Shown here in pieces: positions 36,046-45,260 of a stretch of DNA of 64,000 nt. A program made the translations under genes and the position numbers. The stretch is from Aeromonas veronii. Lineage in GTDB: Bacteria; Pseudomonadota; Gammaproteobacteria; Enterobacterales; Aeromonadaceae. Where the stretch lies: NCBI GenBank assembly GCA_041319085.1, contig CP101033.1, positions 3,560,501 to 3,624,500 of the forward strand. Direction: 5' to 3'. A model generated the notes under the pieces. It was not told where the DNA came from. It saw nothing but the letters and a program-made list of their open reading frames with translations, and searched no databases. How positions within the stretch are numbered: position 1 is the stretch's first letter; every line of letters starts with the position of its first letter.

Positions 36046-36848
36046 TCGGTGGTGATAAACTTATCATCCCCTTTTGCTGATGGAGCTGCACATGAACCCA
36101 TTCAAAGGCCGGCATTTTCAGCGTGACATCATTCTGTGGGCCGTACGCTGGTACTGCAAATACGGCATCAGTTACCGTGAGCTGCAGGAGATGCTGGCTG
36201 AACGCGGAGTGAATGTCGATCACTCCACGATTTACCGCTGGGTTCAGCGTTATGCGCCTGAAATGGAAAAACGGCTGCGCTGGTACTGGCGTAACCCTTC
36301 CGATCTTTGCCCGTGGCACATGGATGAAACCTACGTGAAGGTCAATGGCCGCTGGGCGTATCTGTACCGGGCCGTCGACAGCCGGGGCCGCACTGTCGAT
36401 TTTTATATCTCCTCCCGTCGTAACAGCAAAGCTGCATACCGGTTTCTGGGTAAAATCCTCAACAACGTGAAGAAGTGGCAGATCCCGCGATTCATCAACA
36501 CGGATAAAGCGCCCGCCTATGGTCGCGCGCTTGCTCTGCTCAAACGCGAAGGCCGGTGCCCGTCTGACGTTGAACACCGACAGATTAAGTACCGGAACAA
36601 CGTGATTGAATGCGATCATGGCAAACTGAAACGGATAATCGGCGCCACGCTGGGATTTAAATCCATGAAGACGGCTTACGCCACCATCAAAGGTATTGAG
36701 GTGATGCGTGCACTACGCAAAGGCCAGGCCTCAGCATTTTATTATGGTGATCCCCTGGGCGAAATGCGCCTGGTAAGCAGAGTTTTTGAAATGTAAGGCC
36801 TTTGAATAAGACAAAAGGCTGCCTCATCGCTAACTTTGCAACAGTGCC
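36029..36848 (+). mobile_element. IS26
   Basis: The 820-bp element is bounded by GGCACTGTTGCAAA and its inverted copy TTTGCAACAGTGCC, the exact size and ends of IS26. The 8 bp on either side differ, so there is no target duplication, as expected when IS26 has joined unrelated DNA by deletion or cointegration. Confidence 0.97.
36092..36796 (+). CDS. tnp26: IS26 transposase (IS6 family)
   Basis: The 234-residue DDE transposase begins MNPFKGRHFQRDIILWAVRW. It has the catalytic acids in WHMDETYVKV, FINTDKAPAYG and NNVIECDHGKLKR (D-D-E spacing). It acts on the flanking GGCACTGTT ends by replicative or conservative cointegrate formation, spreading resistance genes as translocatable units. It is intact. 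The residue after TVDFY is Ile where I recall Leu in the usual IS26 protein. Confidence 0.97.
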   Translation: MNPFKGRHFQRDIILWAVRWYCKYGISYRELQEMLAERGVNVDHSTIYRWVQRYAPEMEKRLRWYWRNPSDLCPWHMDETYVKVNGRWAYLYRAVDSRGRTVDFYISSRRNSKAAYRFLGKILNNVKKWQIPRFINTDKAPAYGRALALLKREGRCPSDVEHRQIKYRNNVIECDHGKLKRIIGATLGFKSMKTAYATIKGIEVMRALRKGQASAFYYGDPLGEMRLVSRVFEM

Positions 36849-36853
36849 GGATT

Positions 36854-36888
36854 GAATATAACCGACGTGACTGTTACATTTAGGTGGC
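36854..36888 (+). promoter_or_regulatory. MphR(A) operator/promoter region of mph(A)
   Basis: The 35-bp stretch starting GAATATAACCGACG and ending TTTAGGTGGC corresponds to the MphR(A) operator known to overlap the mph(A) promoter. Macrolide binding releases MphR(A) from it. It lies 29 nt before the mph(A) ATG and only 5 bp after the IS26 end. Confidence 0.8.
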
Positions 36889-36917
36889 TAAACCCGTCAA
36901 GCCCTCAGGAGTGAATC

Positions 36918-37823
36918 ATGACCGTAGTCACGACCGCCGATACCTCCCAACTGTACGCACTTGCAGCCCGACATGGGCTCAAGCTCCATGGCCCGCTGAC
37001 TGTCAATGAGCTTGGGCTCGACTATAGGATCGTGATCGCCACCGTCGACGATGGACGTCGGTGGGTGCTGCGCATCCCGCGCCGAGCCGAGGTAAGCGCG
37101 AAGGTCGAACCAGAGGCGCGGGTGCTGGCAATGCTCAAGAATCGCCTGCCGTTCGCGGTGCCGGACTGGCGCGTGGCCAACGCCGAGCTCGTTGCCTATC
37201 CCATGCTCGAAGACTCGACTGCGATGGTCATCCAGCCTGGTTCGTCCACGCCCGACTGGGTCGTGCCGCAGGACTCGGAGGTCTTCGCGGAGAGCTTCGC
37301 GACCGCGCTCGCCGCCCTGCATGCCGTCCCCATTTCCGCCGCCGTGGATGCGGGGATGCTCATCCGTACACCGACGCAGGCCCGTCAGAAGGTGGCCGAC
37401 GACGTTGACCGCGTCCGACGCGAGTTCGTGGTGAACGACAAGCGCCTCCACCGGTGGCAGCGCTGGCTCGACGACGATTCGTCGTGGCCAGATTTCTCCG
37501 TGGTGGTGCATGGCGATCTCTACGTGGGCCATGTGCTCATCGACAACACGGAGCGCGTCAGCGGGATGATCGACTGGAGCGAGGCCCGCGTTGATGACCC
37601 TGCCATCGACATGGCCGCGCACCTTATGGTCTTTGGTGAAGAGGGGCTCGCGAAGCTCCTCCTCACGTATGAAGCGGCCGGTGGCCGGGTGTGGCCGCGG
37701 CTCGCCCACCACATCGCGGAGCGCCTTGCGTTCGGGGCGGTCACCTACGCACTCTTCGCCCTCGACTCGGGTAACGAAGAGTACCTCGCTGCGGCGAAGG
37801 CGCAGCTCGCCGCAGCGGAATGA
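36918..37823 (+). CDS. mph(A): Macrolide 2'-phosphotransferase Mph(A)
   Basis: Mph(A) inactivates erythromycin, azithromycin and related 14/15-membered macrolides by GTP-dependent phosphorylation of the desosamine 2'-OH. The 301-residue protein begins MTVVTTADTSQLYALAARHG. It has the aminoglycoside-phosphotransferase-like catalytic loop VVHGDLYVGHVLID and the metal-binding MIDWSEARVDDP. It is intact and full length. Its stop overlaps the mrx ATG (ATGA), and the operon ends with the repressor gene mphR(A). Confidence 0.98.
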   Translation: MTVVTTADTSQLYALAARHGLKLHGPLTVNELGLDYRIVIATVDDGRRWVLRIPRRAEVSAKVEPEARVLAMLKNRLPFAVPDWRVANAELVAYPMLEDSTAMVIQPGSSTPDWVVPQDSEVFAESFATALAALHAVPISAAVDAGMLIRTPTQARQKVADDVDRVRREFVVNDKRLHRWQRWLDDDSSWPDFSVVVHGDLYVGHVLIDNTERVSGMIDWSEARVDDPAIDMAAHLMVFGEEGLAKLLLTYEAAGGRVWPRLAHHIAERLAFGAVTYALFALDSGNEEYLAAAKAQLAAAE

Positions 37824-39056
37824 GCGAACGTCGATATAGCCCGCTCGCGACGCTGTTCGCGGCGACCTTTCTCTTCCGGATCGGCAACGCGGTGGCGGCC
37901 CTCGCGCTTCCATGGTTCGTCCTGTCTCATACAAAGAGCGCGGCCTGGGCGGGCGCCACGGCCGCTAGCAGCGTCATCGCGACCATCATCGGCGCGTGGG
38001 TTGGTGGTGGCCTCGTCGATCGGTTCGGGCGCGCGCCCGTCGCATTGATCTCGGGTGTGGTGGGCGGCGTGGCCATGGCGAGCATCCCACTGCTCGATGC
38101 CGTTGGCGCCCTCTCGAACACTGGGCTGATCGCTTGCGTGGTGCTCGGTGCCGCGTTCGACGCACCCGGTATGGCCGCGCAGGACAGTGAGCTGCCCAAA
38201 CTCGGCCACGTCGCCGGGCTCTCCGTTGAGCGCGTCTCGTCACTGAAAGCGGTGATCGGGAACGTCGCGATTCTAGGTGGCCCGGCCCTTGGGGGCCGCA
38301 ATCGGCCTGCTTGGCGCTGCGCCAACGCTCGGGCTGACGGCGTTCTGCTCCGTCCTTGCAGGTCTGCTCGGCGCGTGGGTGCTTCCCGCGCGTGCCGCTC
38401 GGACGATGACCACGACGGCGACTCTCTCCATGCGCGCCGGCGTCGCTTTTCTCTGGAGCGAACCCCTGCTGCGCCCTCTCTTTGGTATAGTGATGATCTT
38501 CGTGGGCATCGTTGGCGCCAACGGCAGCGTCATCATGCCTGCGCTGTTTGTAGATGCAGGACGCCAAGTAGCAGAGCTCGGGCTGTTCTCCTCAATGATG
38601 GGGGCTGGTGGTCTCCTTGGCATTGCCATTCATGCGTCGGTCGGCGCCCGGATATCAGCGCAGAACTGGCTGGCGGTGGCATTTTGTGGCTCTGCGGTGG
38701 GCTCGCTTCTGCTTTCACAGTTGCCAGGCGTGCCGGTGCTGATGTTGTTGGGCGCGCTCGTGGGACTGCTGACCGGCTCAGTCTCTCCCATTCTCAACGC
38801 TGCCATCTACAACCGCACGCCGCCAGAACTTCTCGGCCGGGTACTCGGCACGGTCTCGGCGGTGATGCTGTCAGCCTCGCCCATGGTTATGCTTGCGGCC
38901 GGCGCGTTTGTCGACCTTGCTGGTCCGCTCCCTGGCCTCGTTGTATCGGCCGTGTTTGCGGGGCTCGTGGCTCTACTCTCGCTCCGTCTTCAATTTGCTA
39001 CAATGGCGGCGGCAGCCACAGCCTCCGCCCCAACCCATACAGAAGGTGAACACTGA
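37820..39056 (+). pseudogene. mrx(A): mrx(A), MFS-type protein, frameshifted
   Basis: The first half begins MSERRYSPLATLFAATFLFR and is normal to VAILGGPALGG (about 38295). It then loses frame and reads an unrelated arginine-rich tail. The correct sequence resumes in another frame from AAIGLLGAAPTLGL to the ending SAPTHTEGEH. Comparison with the known 412-residue protein indicates two bases (GC) are missing in GGGGGC-CGCAATC near 38298. Mrx helps full macrolide resistance in some hosts, so the defect may lower but not abolish it. A sequencing error cannot be excluded. Confidence 0.88.
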
Positions 39057-39640
39057 TGCCCCGCCCCAAGCTCAAGTCCGATGACGAGGTACTCGAGGCC
39101 GCCACCGTAGTGCTGAAGCGTTGCGGTCCCATAGAGTTCACGCTCAGCGGAGTAGCAAAGGAGGTGGGGCTCTCCCGCGCAGCGTTAATCCAGCGCTTCA
39201 CCAACCGCGATACGCTGCTGGTGAGGATGATGGAGCGCGGCGTCGAGCAGGTGCGGCATTACCTGAATGCGATACCGATAGGCGCAGGGCCGCAAGGGCT
39301 CTGGGAATTTTTGCAGGTGCTCGTTCGGAGCATGAACACTCGCAACGACTTCTCGGTGAACTATCTCATCTCCTGGTACGAGCTCCAGGTGCCGGAGCTA
39401 CGCACGCTTGCGATCCAGCGGAACCGCGCGGTGGTGGAGGGGATCCGCAAGCGACTGCCCCCAGGTGCTCCTGCGGCAGCTGAGTTGCTCCTGCACTCGG
39501 TCATCGCTGGCGCGACGATGCAGTGGGCCGTCGATCCGGATGGTGAGCTAGCTGATCATGTGCTGGCTCAGATCGCTGCCATCCTGTGTTTAATGTTTCC
39601 CGAACACGACGATTTCCAACTCCTCCAGGCACATGCGTAA
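39056..39640 (+). CDS. mphR(A): TetR-family macrolide-responsive repressor MphR(A)
   Basis: The 194-residue protein begins MPRPKLKSDDEVLEAATVVL with an N-terminal HTH (FTLSGVAKEVGLSRAALIQRF) and an all-helical ligand domain. It represses the mph(A)-mrx-mphR operon from the operator at 36854-36888 and is released by erythromycin. Its ATG overlaps the mrx stop (TGATG). It appears intact. Confidence 0.97.
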   Translation: MPRPKLKSDDEVLEAATVVLKRCGPIEFTLSGVAKEVGLSRAALIQRFTNRDTLLVRMMERGVEQVRHYLNAIPIGAGPQGLWEFLQVLVRSMNTRNDFSVNYLISWYELQVPELRTLAIQRNRAVVEGIRKRLPPGAPAAAELLLHSVIAGATMQWAVDPDGELADHVLAQIAAILCLMFPEHDDFQLLQAHA

Positions 39641-39753
39641 ACGGAGGTGTGCAGAGTCCCTGCGGCAGGCGACGAACACGACCGTCGTCGATTAGTACCG
39701 GTACGGTCGGTGGTATCGAAGTCTTGATCACCACTCAGGTCTACGGCTTACAA

Positions 39754-40025
39754 ATGGTGACCATCCCGATACTTGCGTCAGAGCACCGGGCCGATTCTTT
39801 GACAGTGAATCACTCCCGTAAGGTTGTGCCGGTGTGGGTGTCCCGGGTCGAGACGATACTCCGCCAATGCGCCCAGCAAACAACCTGGCCATCGCAGGTG
39901 GTGGGGAGCGGTGTGGCGGATGAGTTGGACAAGTTGGTGTAGCAGCACGAGCACGGCGAGATAACATCGCAGGAGTTCGACATGCTCAAGAGACAGCTGA
40001 TTGCGAATCGCGATGCAGATTCATA
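39754..40025 (+). pseudogene. SHOCT-like gene remnant
   Basis: The frame from ATG 39754 ends at an in-frame TAG (39940). It continues in the same frame to 40025 with QHEHGEITSQEFDMLKRQL. Together with the preceding VADELDKLV this reads like a SHOCT oligomerisation motif interrupted by the stop. It fills the spacer between mphR(A) and IS6100, a passenger fragment also seen in other copies of this resistance block. No function is expected. Confidence 0.4.
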
Positions 40026-40078
40026 ACCCGATTGCGGGTTGGCTTCACTCCACCATCACCGAGCAGACTAGCACGGCG

Positions 40079-40957
40079 GGCTCTGTTGCAAAGATTGGCG
40101 GCAGTCAGAGGTAGGCTGTCGCTCTGCGCCGATCAGGCGGCTGCTGCGAAATGGTGGTTGAGCATGCCCATGGCCTCCGTCAGCGCCGAGGGCCCAATGC
40201 CAAAGCTCTCTCCACAAGGCGCACCTCGCCCCTGATGCCGGGCTGCAGGCACCAGGGGCGAGCCTGTCCTTTGCGCAGGGCTCGCATGACTTCGAATCCC
40301 TTGATCGTGGCATAGGCCGTGGGGATCGATTTGAAACCGCGCACCGGCTTGATCAGTATCTTGAGCTTTCCGTGATCGGCCTCGATCACGTTATTGAGAT
40401 ACTTCACCTGCCGGTGGGCCGTCTCCCGGTCCAGCTTTCCTTCGCGCTTCAATTCGGTGATCGCTGCACCATAGCTCGGCGCTTTGTCGGTATTGAGCGT
40501 GGCAGGCTTTTCCCAGTGCTTCAGGCCTCGCAGGGCCTTGCCCAGGAACCGCTTCGCTGCCTTGGCGCTGCGGGTCGGCGACAGGTAGAAATCGATCGTG
40601 TCGCCCCGCTTGTCGACTGCCCGGTACAGGTAGGTCCACTTGCCCCGCACCTTGACGTAGGTTTCATCCAGGCGCCAGCTCGGATCAAAGCCACGCCGCC
40701 AGAACCAGCGCAGCCGCTTCTCCATCTCCGGGGCGTAGCACTGGACCCAGCGATAGATCGTCGTATGGTCGACCGAAATGCCGCGTTCCGCCAGCATTTC
40801 CTCAAGGTCGCGATAGCTGATCGGATAGCGACAATACCAGCGCACCGCCCACAGGATCACATCACCCTGGAAATGGCGCCACTTGAAATCCGTCATCGTT
40901 CCGTCCGTCCAATCTCCGCCAAGCATGCTCAAGCTTCACGATTTTTGCAACAGAGCC
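40079..40957 (-). mobile_element. IS6100
   Basis: It is bounded by GGCTCTGTTGCAAA and the inverted TTTGCAACAGAGCC, the ends of IS6100. The length is 879 bp against the usual 880, which fits the single missing base in the transposase gene. It adjoins the internal IRt copy exactly as in In4-type integrons. Confidence 0.95.
40180..40896 (-). pseudogene. IS6100 transposase with C-terminal frameshift
   Basis: The IS6 family protein begins MTDFKWRHFQGDVILWAVRW, with DDE residues in WRLDETYVKV, LNTDKAPSYG and NNVIEADHGKLK. The catalytic core is intact. Near 40202 the usual four-A run (T-run on the coding strand) has three, so the normal ending (ERAFGIGPSALTEAMG...) is replaced by ERALALGPRR and stops early. 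The lost tail of about 25 residues lies outside the catalytic core, so activity is uncertain. Confidence 0.88.
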
Positions 40958-41080
40958 CACACGAGTATTGAGCATAGTCGAGATTGGTGCAGATCACTTC
41001 TGATATTGAACTGTCAGGAGCTGGCTGCACAACAGCCATTACGCCCAATCAACTGGTGCAGTCGTCTTCTGAAAATGACA
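40958..41080 (-). repeat. Internal inverted copy of the Tn402 IRt end (123 bp)
   Basis: It is the exact inverse of 34636-34758, ending with TGTCATTTTC at 41080 when read on the minus strand. It marks the original outer end of the 3' conserved segment/IS6100 structure. Confidence 0.92.
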
Positions 41081-41402
41081 TTTGGTATCTCTCATAAACG
41101 GATGTTTTTGAGAGAACTATCTTCGGCCTTCACACGCACGAAAGGCGGCGAAGCTCCGCCGTTAATCCGTCCGCCGGAGATCTCGCCCAGGCAGGCTGAA
41201 GGCCGAGCAAGCCTGACAGGCCCGAAAAGCCCGGCACGGGCGTCGGCGGCGATGACGGCGGCGGCATTATCCAGGGTTGATGATGGAAGTGGAGGATATC
41301 GACAACCTCTCGCGCAACCAAGACATCGCGGTCGGACTGCAAGTGATCTTGAAGCCACGGGCCCGTCCCACCCCGACATGGACCTCGATGCCCGAACGGA
41401 CG
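41081..41402 (-). other. Distal part of the 3' conserved segment, non-coding here
   Basis: This is a 322-bp stretch between the internal IRt and orf5. It belongs to the end of the class 1 integron 3' conserved segment. I see no intact gene in it. Confidence 0.6.
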
Positions 41403-41902
41403 TTAGATTTCGAGTTCTAGGCGTTCTGCGATGAAGGTTGGATCCCAGCCGGGATTGAAAGTGTCGACGTGGGTGAATCCGAGCCGCTCGTATAGGCCAC
41501 GCAGGTTCGGGTGGCAGTCGAGCCGCAGCTTGGCGCACCCCTGCGTTCGCGCGGCATGGCGGCAAGCCTCGATCAGCGCGGAGCTGACACCCCGGCCCGC
41601 ATGTGTCCGTCGCACCGCGAGCTTGTGCAGATATGCGGCCTCCCCTTGAGGGCGTCGGGCCAGAACTCGGGATCCTCGGCCGACAAGGTGCAACAGCCGA
41701 CGATGCCGTCGCTGCAACTCGCGACTAGGAGCTCGGATCTCAGGACGAAGGTCTCCGCGAATGTCCGGTCGATCCGCGCGACGTCCCAGGCGGGCGTTCC
41801 CTTGGCGGACATCCACGCCGCAGCGTCGTGCATCAGCCGCACAACCTCGTCGATATCACCCGAGCAGGCGACCCGAACGTTCGGAGGCTCCTCGCTGTCC
41901 AT
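41403..41902 (-). pseudogene. orf5: orf5, GNAT acetyltransferase of the 3' conserved segment, frameshifted
   Basis: The N-terminal part (MDSEEPPNVRVACSGDIDE to WPDALKG) and the C-terminal part (EAAYLHKLAVRRTHAGRG to IAERLELEI) are both normal orf5 but lie in different frames. One base appears to be missing at about 41645, where the coding strand reads AAGGGGAGG instead of AAGGGCGAGG. The intact protein would be 166 residues of the GNAT fold with unknown substrate. It is a routine passenger of sul1-type integrons. Confidence 0.88.
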
Positions 41903-42029
41903 TCGCTCCCCTGGCGCGGTATGAACCGCCGCCTCATAGTGCAGTTTGATCCTGACGAGCCCAGCATGTCTGCGCCCACCTTCGCGGAACCTGACCAGGG
42001 TCCGCTAGCGGGCGGCCGGAAGGTGAATG

Positions 42030-42869
42030 CTAGGCATGATCTAACCCTCGGTCTCTGGCGTCGCGACTGCGAAATTTCGCGAGGGTTTCCGAGAAGGTGA
42101 TTGCGCTTCGCAGATCTCCAGGCGCGTGGGTGCGGACGTAGTCAGCGCCATTGCCGATCGCGTGAAGTTCCGCCGCAAGGCTCGCTGGACCCAGATCCTT
42201 TACAGGAAGGCCAACGGTGGCGCCCAAGAAGGATTTCCGCGACACCGAGACCAATAGCGGAAGCCCCAACGCCGACTTCAGCTTTTGAAGGTTCGACAGC
42301 ACGTGCAGCGATGTTTCCGGTGCGGGGCTCAAGAAAAATCCCATCCCCGGATCGAGGATGAGCCGGTCGGCAGCGACCCCGCTCCGTCGCAAGGCGGAAA
42401 CCCGCGCCTCGAAGAACCGCACAATCTCGTCGAGCGCGTCTTCGGGTCGAAGGTGACCGGTGCGGGTGGCGATGCCATCCCGCTGCGCTGAGTGCATAAC
42501 CACCAGCCTGCAGTCCGCCTCAGCAATATCGGGATAGAGCGCAGGGTCAGGAAATCCTTGGATATCGTTCAGGTAGCCCACGCCGCGCTTGAGCGCATAG
42601 CGCTGGGTTTCCGGTTGGAAGCTGTCGATTGAAACACGGTGCATCTGATCGGACAGGGCGTCTAAGAGCGGCGCAATACGTCTGATCTCATCGGCCGGCG
42701 ATACAGGCCTCGCGTCCGGATGGCTGGCGGCCGGTCCGACATCCACGACGTCTGATCCGACTCGCAGCATTTCGATCGCCGCGGTGACAGCGCCGGCGGG
42801 GTCTAGCCGCCGGCTCTCATCGAAGAAGGAGTCCTCGGTGAGATTCAGAATGCCGAACACCGTCACCAT
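42030..42869 (-). CDS. sul1: Sulfonamide-resistant dihydropteroate synthase Sul1
   Basis: The 279-residue protein begins [18 protein letters not shown]. It has the pterin/pABA signatures [14 protein letters not shown] and [11 protein letters not shown] and the ending [11 protein letters not shown] typical of Sul1. It substitutes for the host FolP and does not bind sulfonamides well. The start overlaps the qacEdelta1 stop by a few bases, as in every 3' conserved segment. It appears intact. Confidence 0.98.
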   Translation of the reverse strand: MVTVFGILNLTEDSFFDESRRLDPAGAVTAAIEMLRVGSDVVDVGPAASHPDARPVSPADEIRRIAPLLDALSDQMHRVSIDSFQPETQRYALKRGVGYLNDIQGFPDPALYPDIAEADCRLVVMHSAQRDGIATRTGHLRPEDALDEIVRFFEARVSALRRSGVAADRLILDPGMGFFLSPAPETSLHVLSNLQKLKSALGLPLLVSVSRKSFLGATVGLPVKDLGPASLAAELHAIGNGADYVRTHAPGDLRSAITFSETLAKFRSRDARDRGLDHA

Positions 42870-43210
42870 GGCGTCGGCCTCCGCAGCGACTTCCACGATG
42901 GGGATCGGGCGAGCAAAAAGGCAGCAATTATGAGCCCCATACCTACAAAGCCCCACGCATCAAGCTTTTGCCCATGAAGCAACCAGGCAATGGCTGTAAT
43001 TATGACGACGCCGAGTCCCGACCAGACTGCATAAGCAACACCGACAGGGATGGATTTCAGAACCAGAGAAAGAAAATAAAATGCGATGCCATAACCGATT
43101 ATGACAACGGCGGAAGGGGCAAGCTTAGTAAAGCCCTCGCTAGATTTTAATGCGGATGTTGCGATTACTTCGCCAACTATTGCGATAACAAGAAAAAGCC
43201 AGCCTTTCAT
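42863..43210 (-). CDS. qacEdelta1: Truncated SMR efflux protein QacEdelta1
   Basis: The 115-residue protein begins [20 protein letters not shown] (conserved Glu14) with four membrane helices. The C-terminus is replaced by [13 protein letters not shown] where the sul1 segment was joined. The truncated pump gives weak quaternary-ammonium tolerance at best. It marks the start of the 3' conserved segment. Its leader is duplicated in front of aadA. Confidence 0.98.
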   Translation of the reverse strand: MKGWLFLVIAIVGEVIATSALKSSEGFTKLAPSAVVIIGYGIAFYFLSLVLKSIPVGVAYAVWSGLGVVIITAIAWLLHGQKLDAWGFVGMGLIIAAFLLARSPSWKSLRRPTPW

Positions 43211-43217
43211 GATATAT

Positions 43218-43322
43218 CTCCCAATTTGTGTAGGGCTTATTATGCACGCTTAAAAATAATAAAAGCAGACTTGACCTGATAGTTTGGCTGTGAGCAATTA
43301 TGTGCTTAGTGCATCTAACGCC
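43218..43322. repeat. 105-bp direct repeat, copy 1 (qacE leader)
   Basis: The exact sequence CTCCCAATTTGTG...CTAACGCC recurs at 44182-44286. It contains the ribosome-binding region (GGGAG on the minus strand) and the cassette junction upstream of qacEdelta1. Confidence 0.95.
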
Positions 43323-43372
43323 TGAATTAAGCTGCGCCGCGAAGCGGCGTCGGCTTGAATGAACTGTTAGAC
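43314..43372 (-). repeat. attC site of the aadA cassette
   Basis: On the minus strand it opens with GTCTAAC, has the imperfect stem GCCGACGCCGCTTCGCGGCG and closes with GCGTTAG. The length (about 59 bp) is that of aadA-type attC sites. The aadA frame reads into it and takes its last residues (SFKPTPLRGAA) from it. Confidence 0.92.
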
Positions 43373-44172
43373 ATCATTGGCGTGGAGCCGAGCAGACTGG
43401 CGGCTTCGTGCTTCACAAAGTAAATGAACGCAGTCAACTGATCAGCGCGTGAGGCCAAGCAATCCATCCCTTGTCCAAGGTAAGCCTGCTGGGCTTCAAG
43501 CAGCACGGGCTGATGTTGGACGGGCAGGCGTTCCATTACCCAGTTGGCAGCTACATCCTTCGGCGCGATCTTGCCGGTTGCTGCGCTGTACCAAATGCGA
43601 GACAAAGTAAGCACTACATTCCGCTCGTCGCCTGCCCAATCCGGTTGTGAGTTCCATAGTTTCAAGGTGTCGGCCAGTGCTTTGAATAGATCGCTTTCCG
43701 GGACTGAGTTGAAGAAATCTTCCGCGGCCGAACCTGCCAAGGCAAGGCTGTGTTGCCTTGCTTTAGTTAGCAGAATAGCCAGATCAACATCGGTTGTCGC
43801 GGGCTCGAAGATGCCCGCAAGAATGTCCTTGCGCTGCCACTCCCCGAATTGCAGTTCCCGTCTGGCTGGATAACGCCAAGGAACAACATCGCCGTACACG
43901 ACGATGGTAACTTCCAAGGCACGGAGAGCTTCACTTTGGCCGGGAGAAGCGGAAACTTCCAGGAAATCTACGAACAGAGCCTGCCGCACAGTCTCATCGA
44001 GCTGTGCAGTCACAGTAACCAGCAAATCAATATCACTGCATGGCTTCAGGCCACCGTCGAGTGCAGAGCCGTACAAATGCACGGCCAGCAACGTCGATCC
44101 CAGATGATGCTCGATGACGTTGAGTGCCTGTGATAGCTGTACCGAAATCTCGGCGGGCACTGCGTTGCTCAT
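43327..44172 (-). CDS. aadA: Aminoglycoside 3''-adenylyltransferase ANT(3'')-Ia, AadA6/AadA16 type
   Basis: The 281-residue enzyme adenylates streptomycin and spectinomycin. Motifs: LYGSALDGGLKPCSDIDLLV (nucleotidyltransferase GS...DxD) and WRYPARRELQFGEWQR, with NVVLTLSRIWYSAATGKIAPKDVAA in the helical domain. The start MSNAVPAEIS and the attC-derived ending fit the AadA6/AadA16 branch rather than AadA1 or AadA2. The exact allele is not assigned. The ATG follows the duplicated qacE leader, which supplies GGGAG about 9 nt upstream. Confidence 0.9.
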   Translation of the reverse strand: MSNAVPAEISVQLSQALNVIEHHLGSTLLAVHLYGSALDGGLKPCSDIDLLVTVTAQLDETVRQALFVDFLEVSASPGQSEALRALEVTIVVYGDVVPWRYPARRELQFGEWQRKDILAGIFEPATTDVDLAILLTKARQHSLALAGSAAEDFFNSVPESDLFKALADTLKLWNSQPDWAGDERNVVLTLSRIWYSAATGKIAPKDVAANWVMERLPVQHQPVLLEAQQAYLGQGMDCLASRADQLTAFIYFVKHEAASLLGSTPMMSNSSFKPTPLRGAA

Positions 44173-44181
44173 GATGTCTAA

Positions 44182-44286
44182 CTCCCAATTTGTGTAGGGC
44201 TTATTATGCACGCTTAAAAATAATAAAAGCAGACTTGACCTGATAGTTTGGCTGTGAGCAATTATGTGCTTAGTGCATCTAACGCC
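44182..44286. repeat. 105-bp direct repeat, copy 2 (aadA leader)
   Basis: It is identical to 43218-43322. In front of aadA it supplies the leader and cassette boundary. Confidence 0.95.
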
Positions 44287-44358
44287 GCTAAGCAGCGGCA
44301 CATTTTGCGTTTTGAGCGCAGCGAAGCAAAATGTGTCCGATGGCTTGGATGGTTAACC
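44279..44358 (-). repeat. attC site of the dfrA cassette
   Basis: On the minus strand it starts GGTTAAC, contains a long imperfect palindrome (ATTTTGCTTCGCTGCG with a matching arm) and ends GCGTTAG. It overlaps the dfrA stop codon. Confidence 0.88.
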
Positions 44359-44826
44359 CCTTTGCCAGATTTGATAGCGATAATTTATATTTGAATGAAA
44401 TTCCTGCTCGAACACCACATTGAACTCTTTGGGGATTTCCGGAAAGAAAACATTGCCCTCTGGCTCGGAATCTATTGTCGAGATATGTAGCGTGTCGGCA
44501 TGGGCGATCAGACTCTTGTAGATCTCTCCACCACCAGAAACAACAACATGGTTCGTAAGAGTCTTTAGCTCCCTCATTGCTGCTTCTATAGATGGAAACA
44601 CAACCACATCATCGTTAGTAGCTACCGATCCTGAGCGGCTGACAACTGCATACTTTCTATTTGGGAGAGCCCCCATTGCCTCAAATGTTTTACGGCCGAC
44701 TAAGAGCCATTGATTGTAAGTTATTGCTTTAAAAAGCAGCTGCTCACCTTTAGCGTTCCACGGGATATCCGAGCCGCAGCCAATAACCCCATTTCTTGCT
44801 TTTGCAGCCATTAGTGATATTTTCAC
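44353..44826 (-). CDS. dfrA: Trimethoprim-resistant dihydrofolate reductase, class A
   Basis: The 157-residue protein starts at GTG 44826 ([16 protein letters not shown]), the usual cassette start. It has [30 protein letters not shown] and [13 protein letters not shown]. It belongs to the dfrA1/5/14/27 branch. The cassette order arr-dfrA-aadA matches the known arr-3-dfrA27-aadA16 arrays, so dfrA27 is the likely allele, though I could not verify it. Expression from the integron promoter must pass through the IS in arr. Confidence 0.9.
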   Translation of the reverse strand: MKISLMAAKARNGVIGCGSDIPWNAKGEQLLFKAITYNQWLLVGRKTFEAMGALPNRKYAVVSRSGSVATNDDVVVFPSIEAAMRELKTLTNHVVVSGGGEIYKSLIAHADTLHISTIDSEPEGNVFFPEIPKEFNVVFEQEFHSNINYRYQIWQRG

Positions 44827-44839
44827 GATACTCCTTTGG

Positions 44840-44952
44840 GTTAACGCCGCCATAAACGGCGACAGGGTGGCGCGCCTATTGCGCATAAAATGGCGAAGCC
44901 ATGCGCAACAGGCGCGGAATCTCTGGCGTCCGGTTTGATGGCTTTGTTATGC
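44840..44952 (-). repeat. attC site of the arr cassette
   Basis: On the minus strand it runs from GCATAAC through paired arms (CGGACGCCAGAGATTC and the GGCGCGCC region) to GGCGTTAAC just before dfrA. It is about 113 bp long. Confidence 0.85.
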
Positions 44953-45260
44953 AAAGGACTAGTCTTCAATGACGTGTAAACCACGGCGCTTTAAGTCCTC
45001 CAACGAATCCAACATTCCCCTTATTAATTCAACAGGATGCCCCTCCCAGTCTTCAACAACGCCAACAATTCTCAAGGGTTCGCAGGTTCTATAGGACTGT
45101 GTTGGATTACCGGGAAATCTTTTGTTCGTAAGATTCGGATCGTCTTCGAACGGTCCTGTTGGCTCAACTATGTATATGTAGCCGCGACCCTCGAGGCCAG
45201 ACAGTGACATAGCAAGTTCAGCTCCCCAAACTGCTGGCTCCATCAAGGCTGAAAAGTAGA

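Noticed and set aside
36021..36856. Target-site duplication around IS26
   Set aside because: The 8 bp on each side differ; the left side is tniA and the right side is the mph(A) leader.
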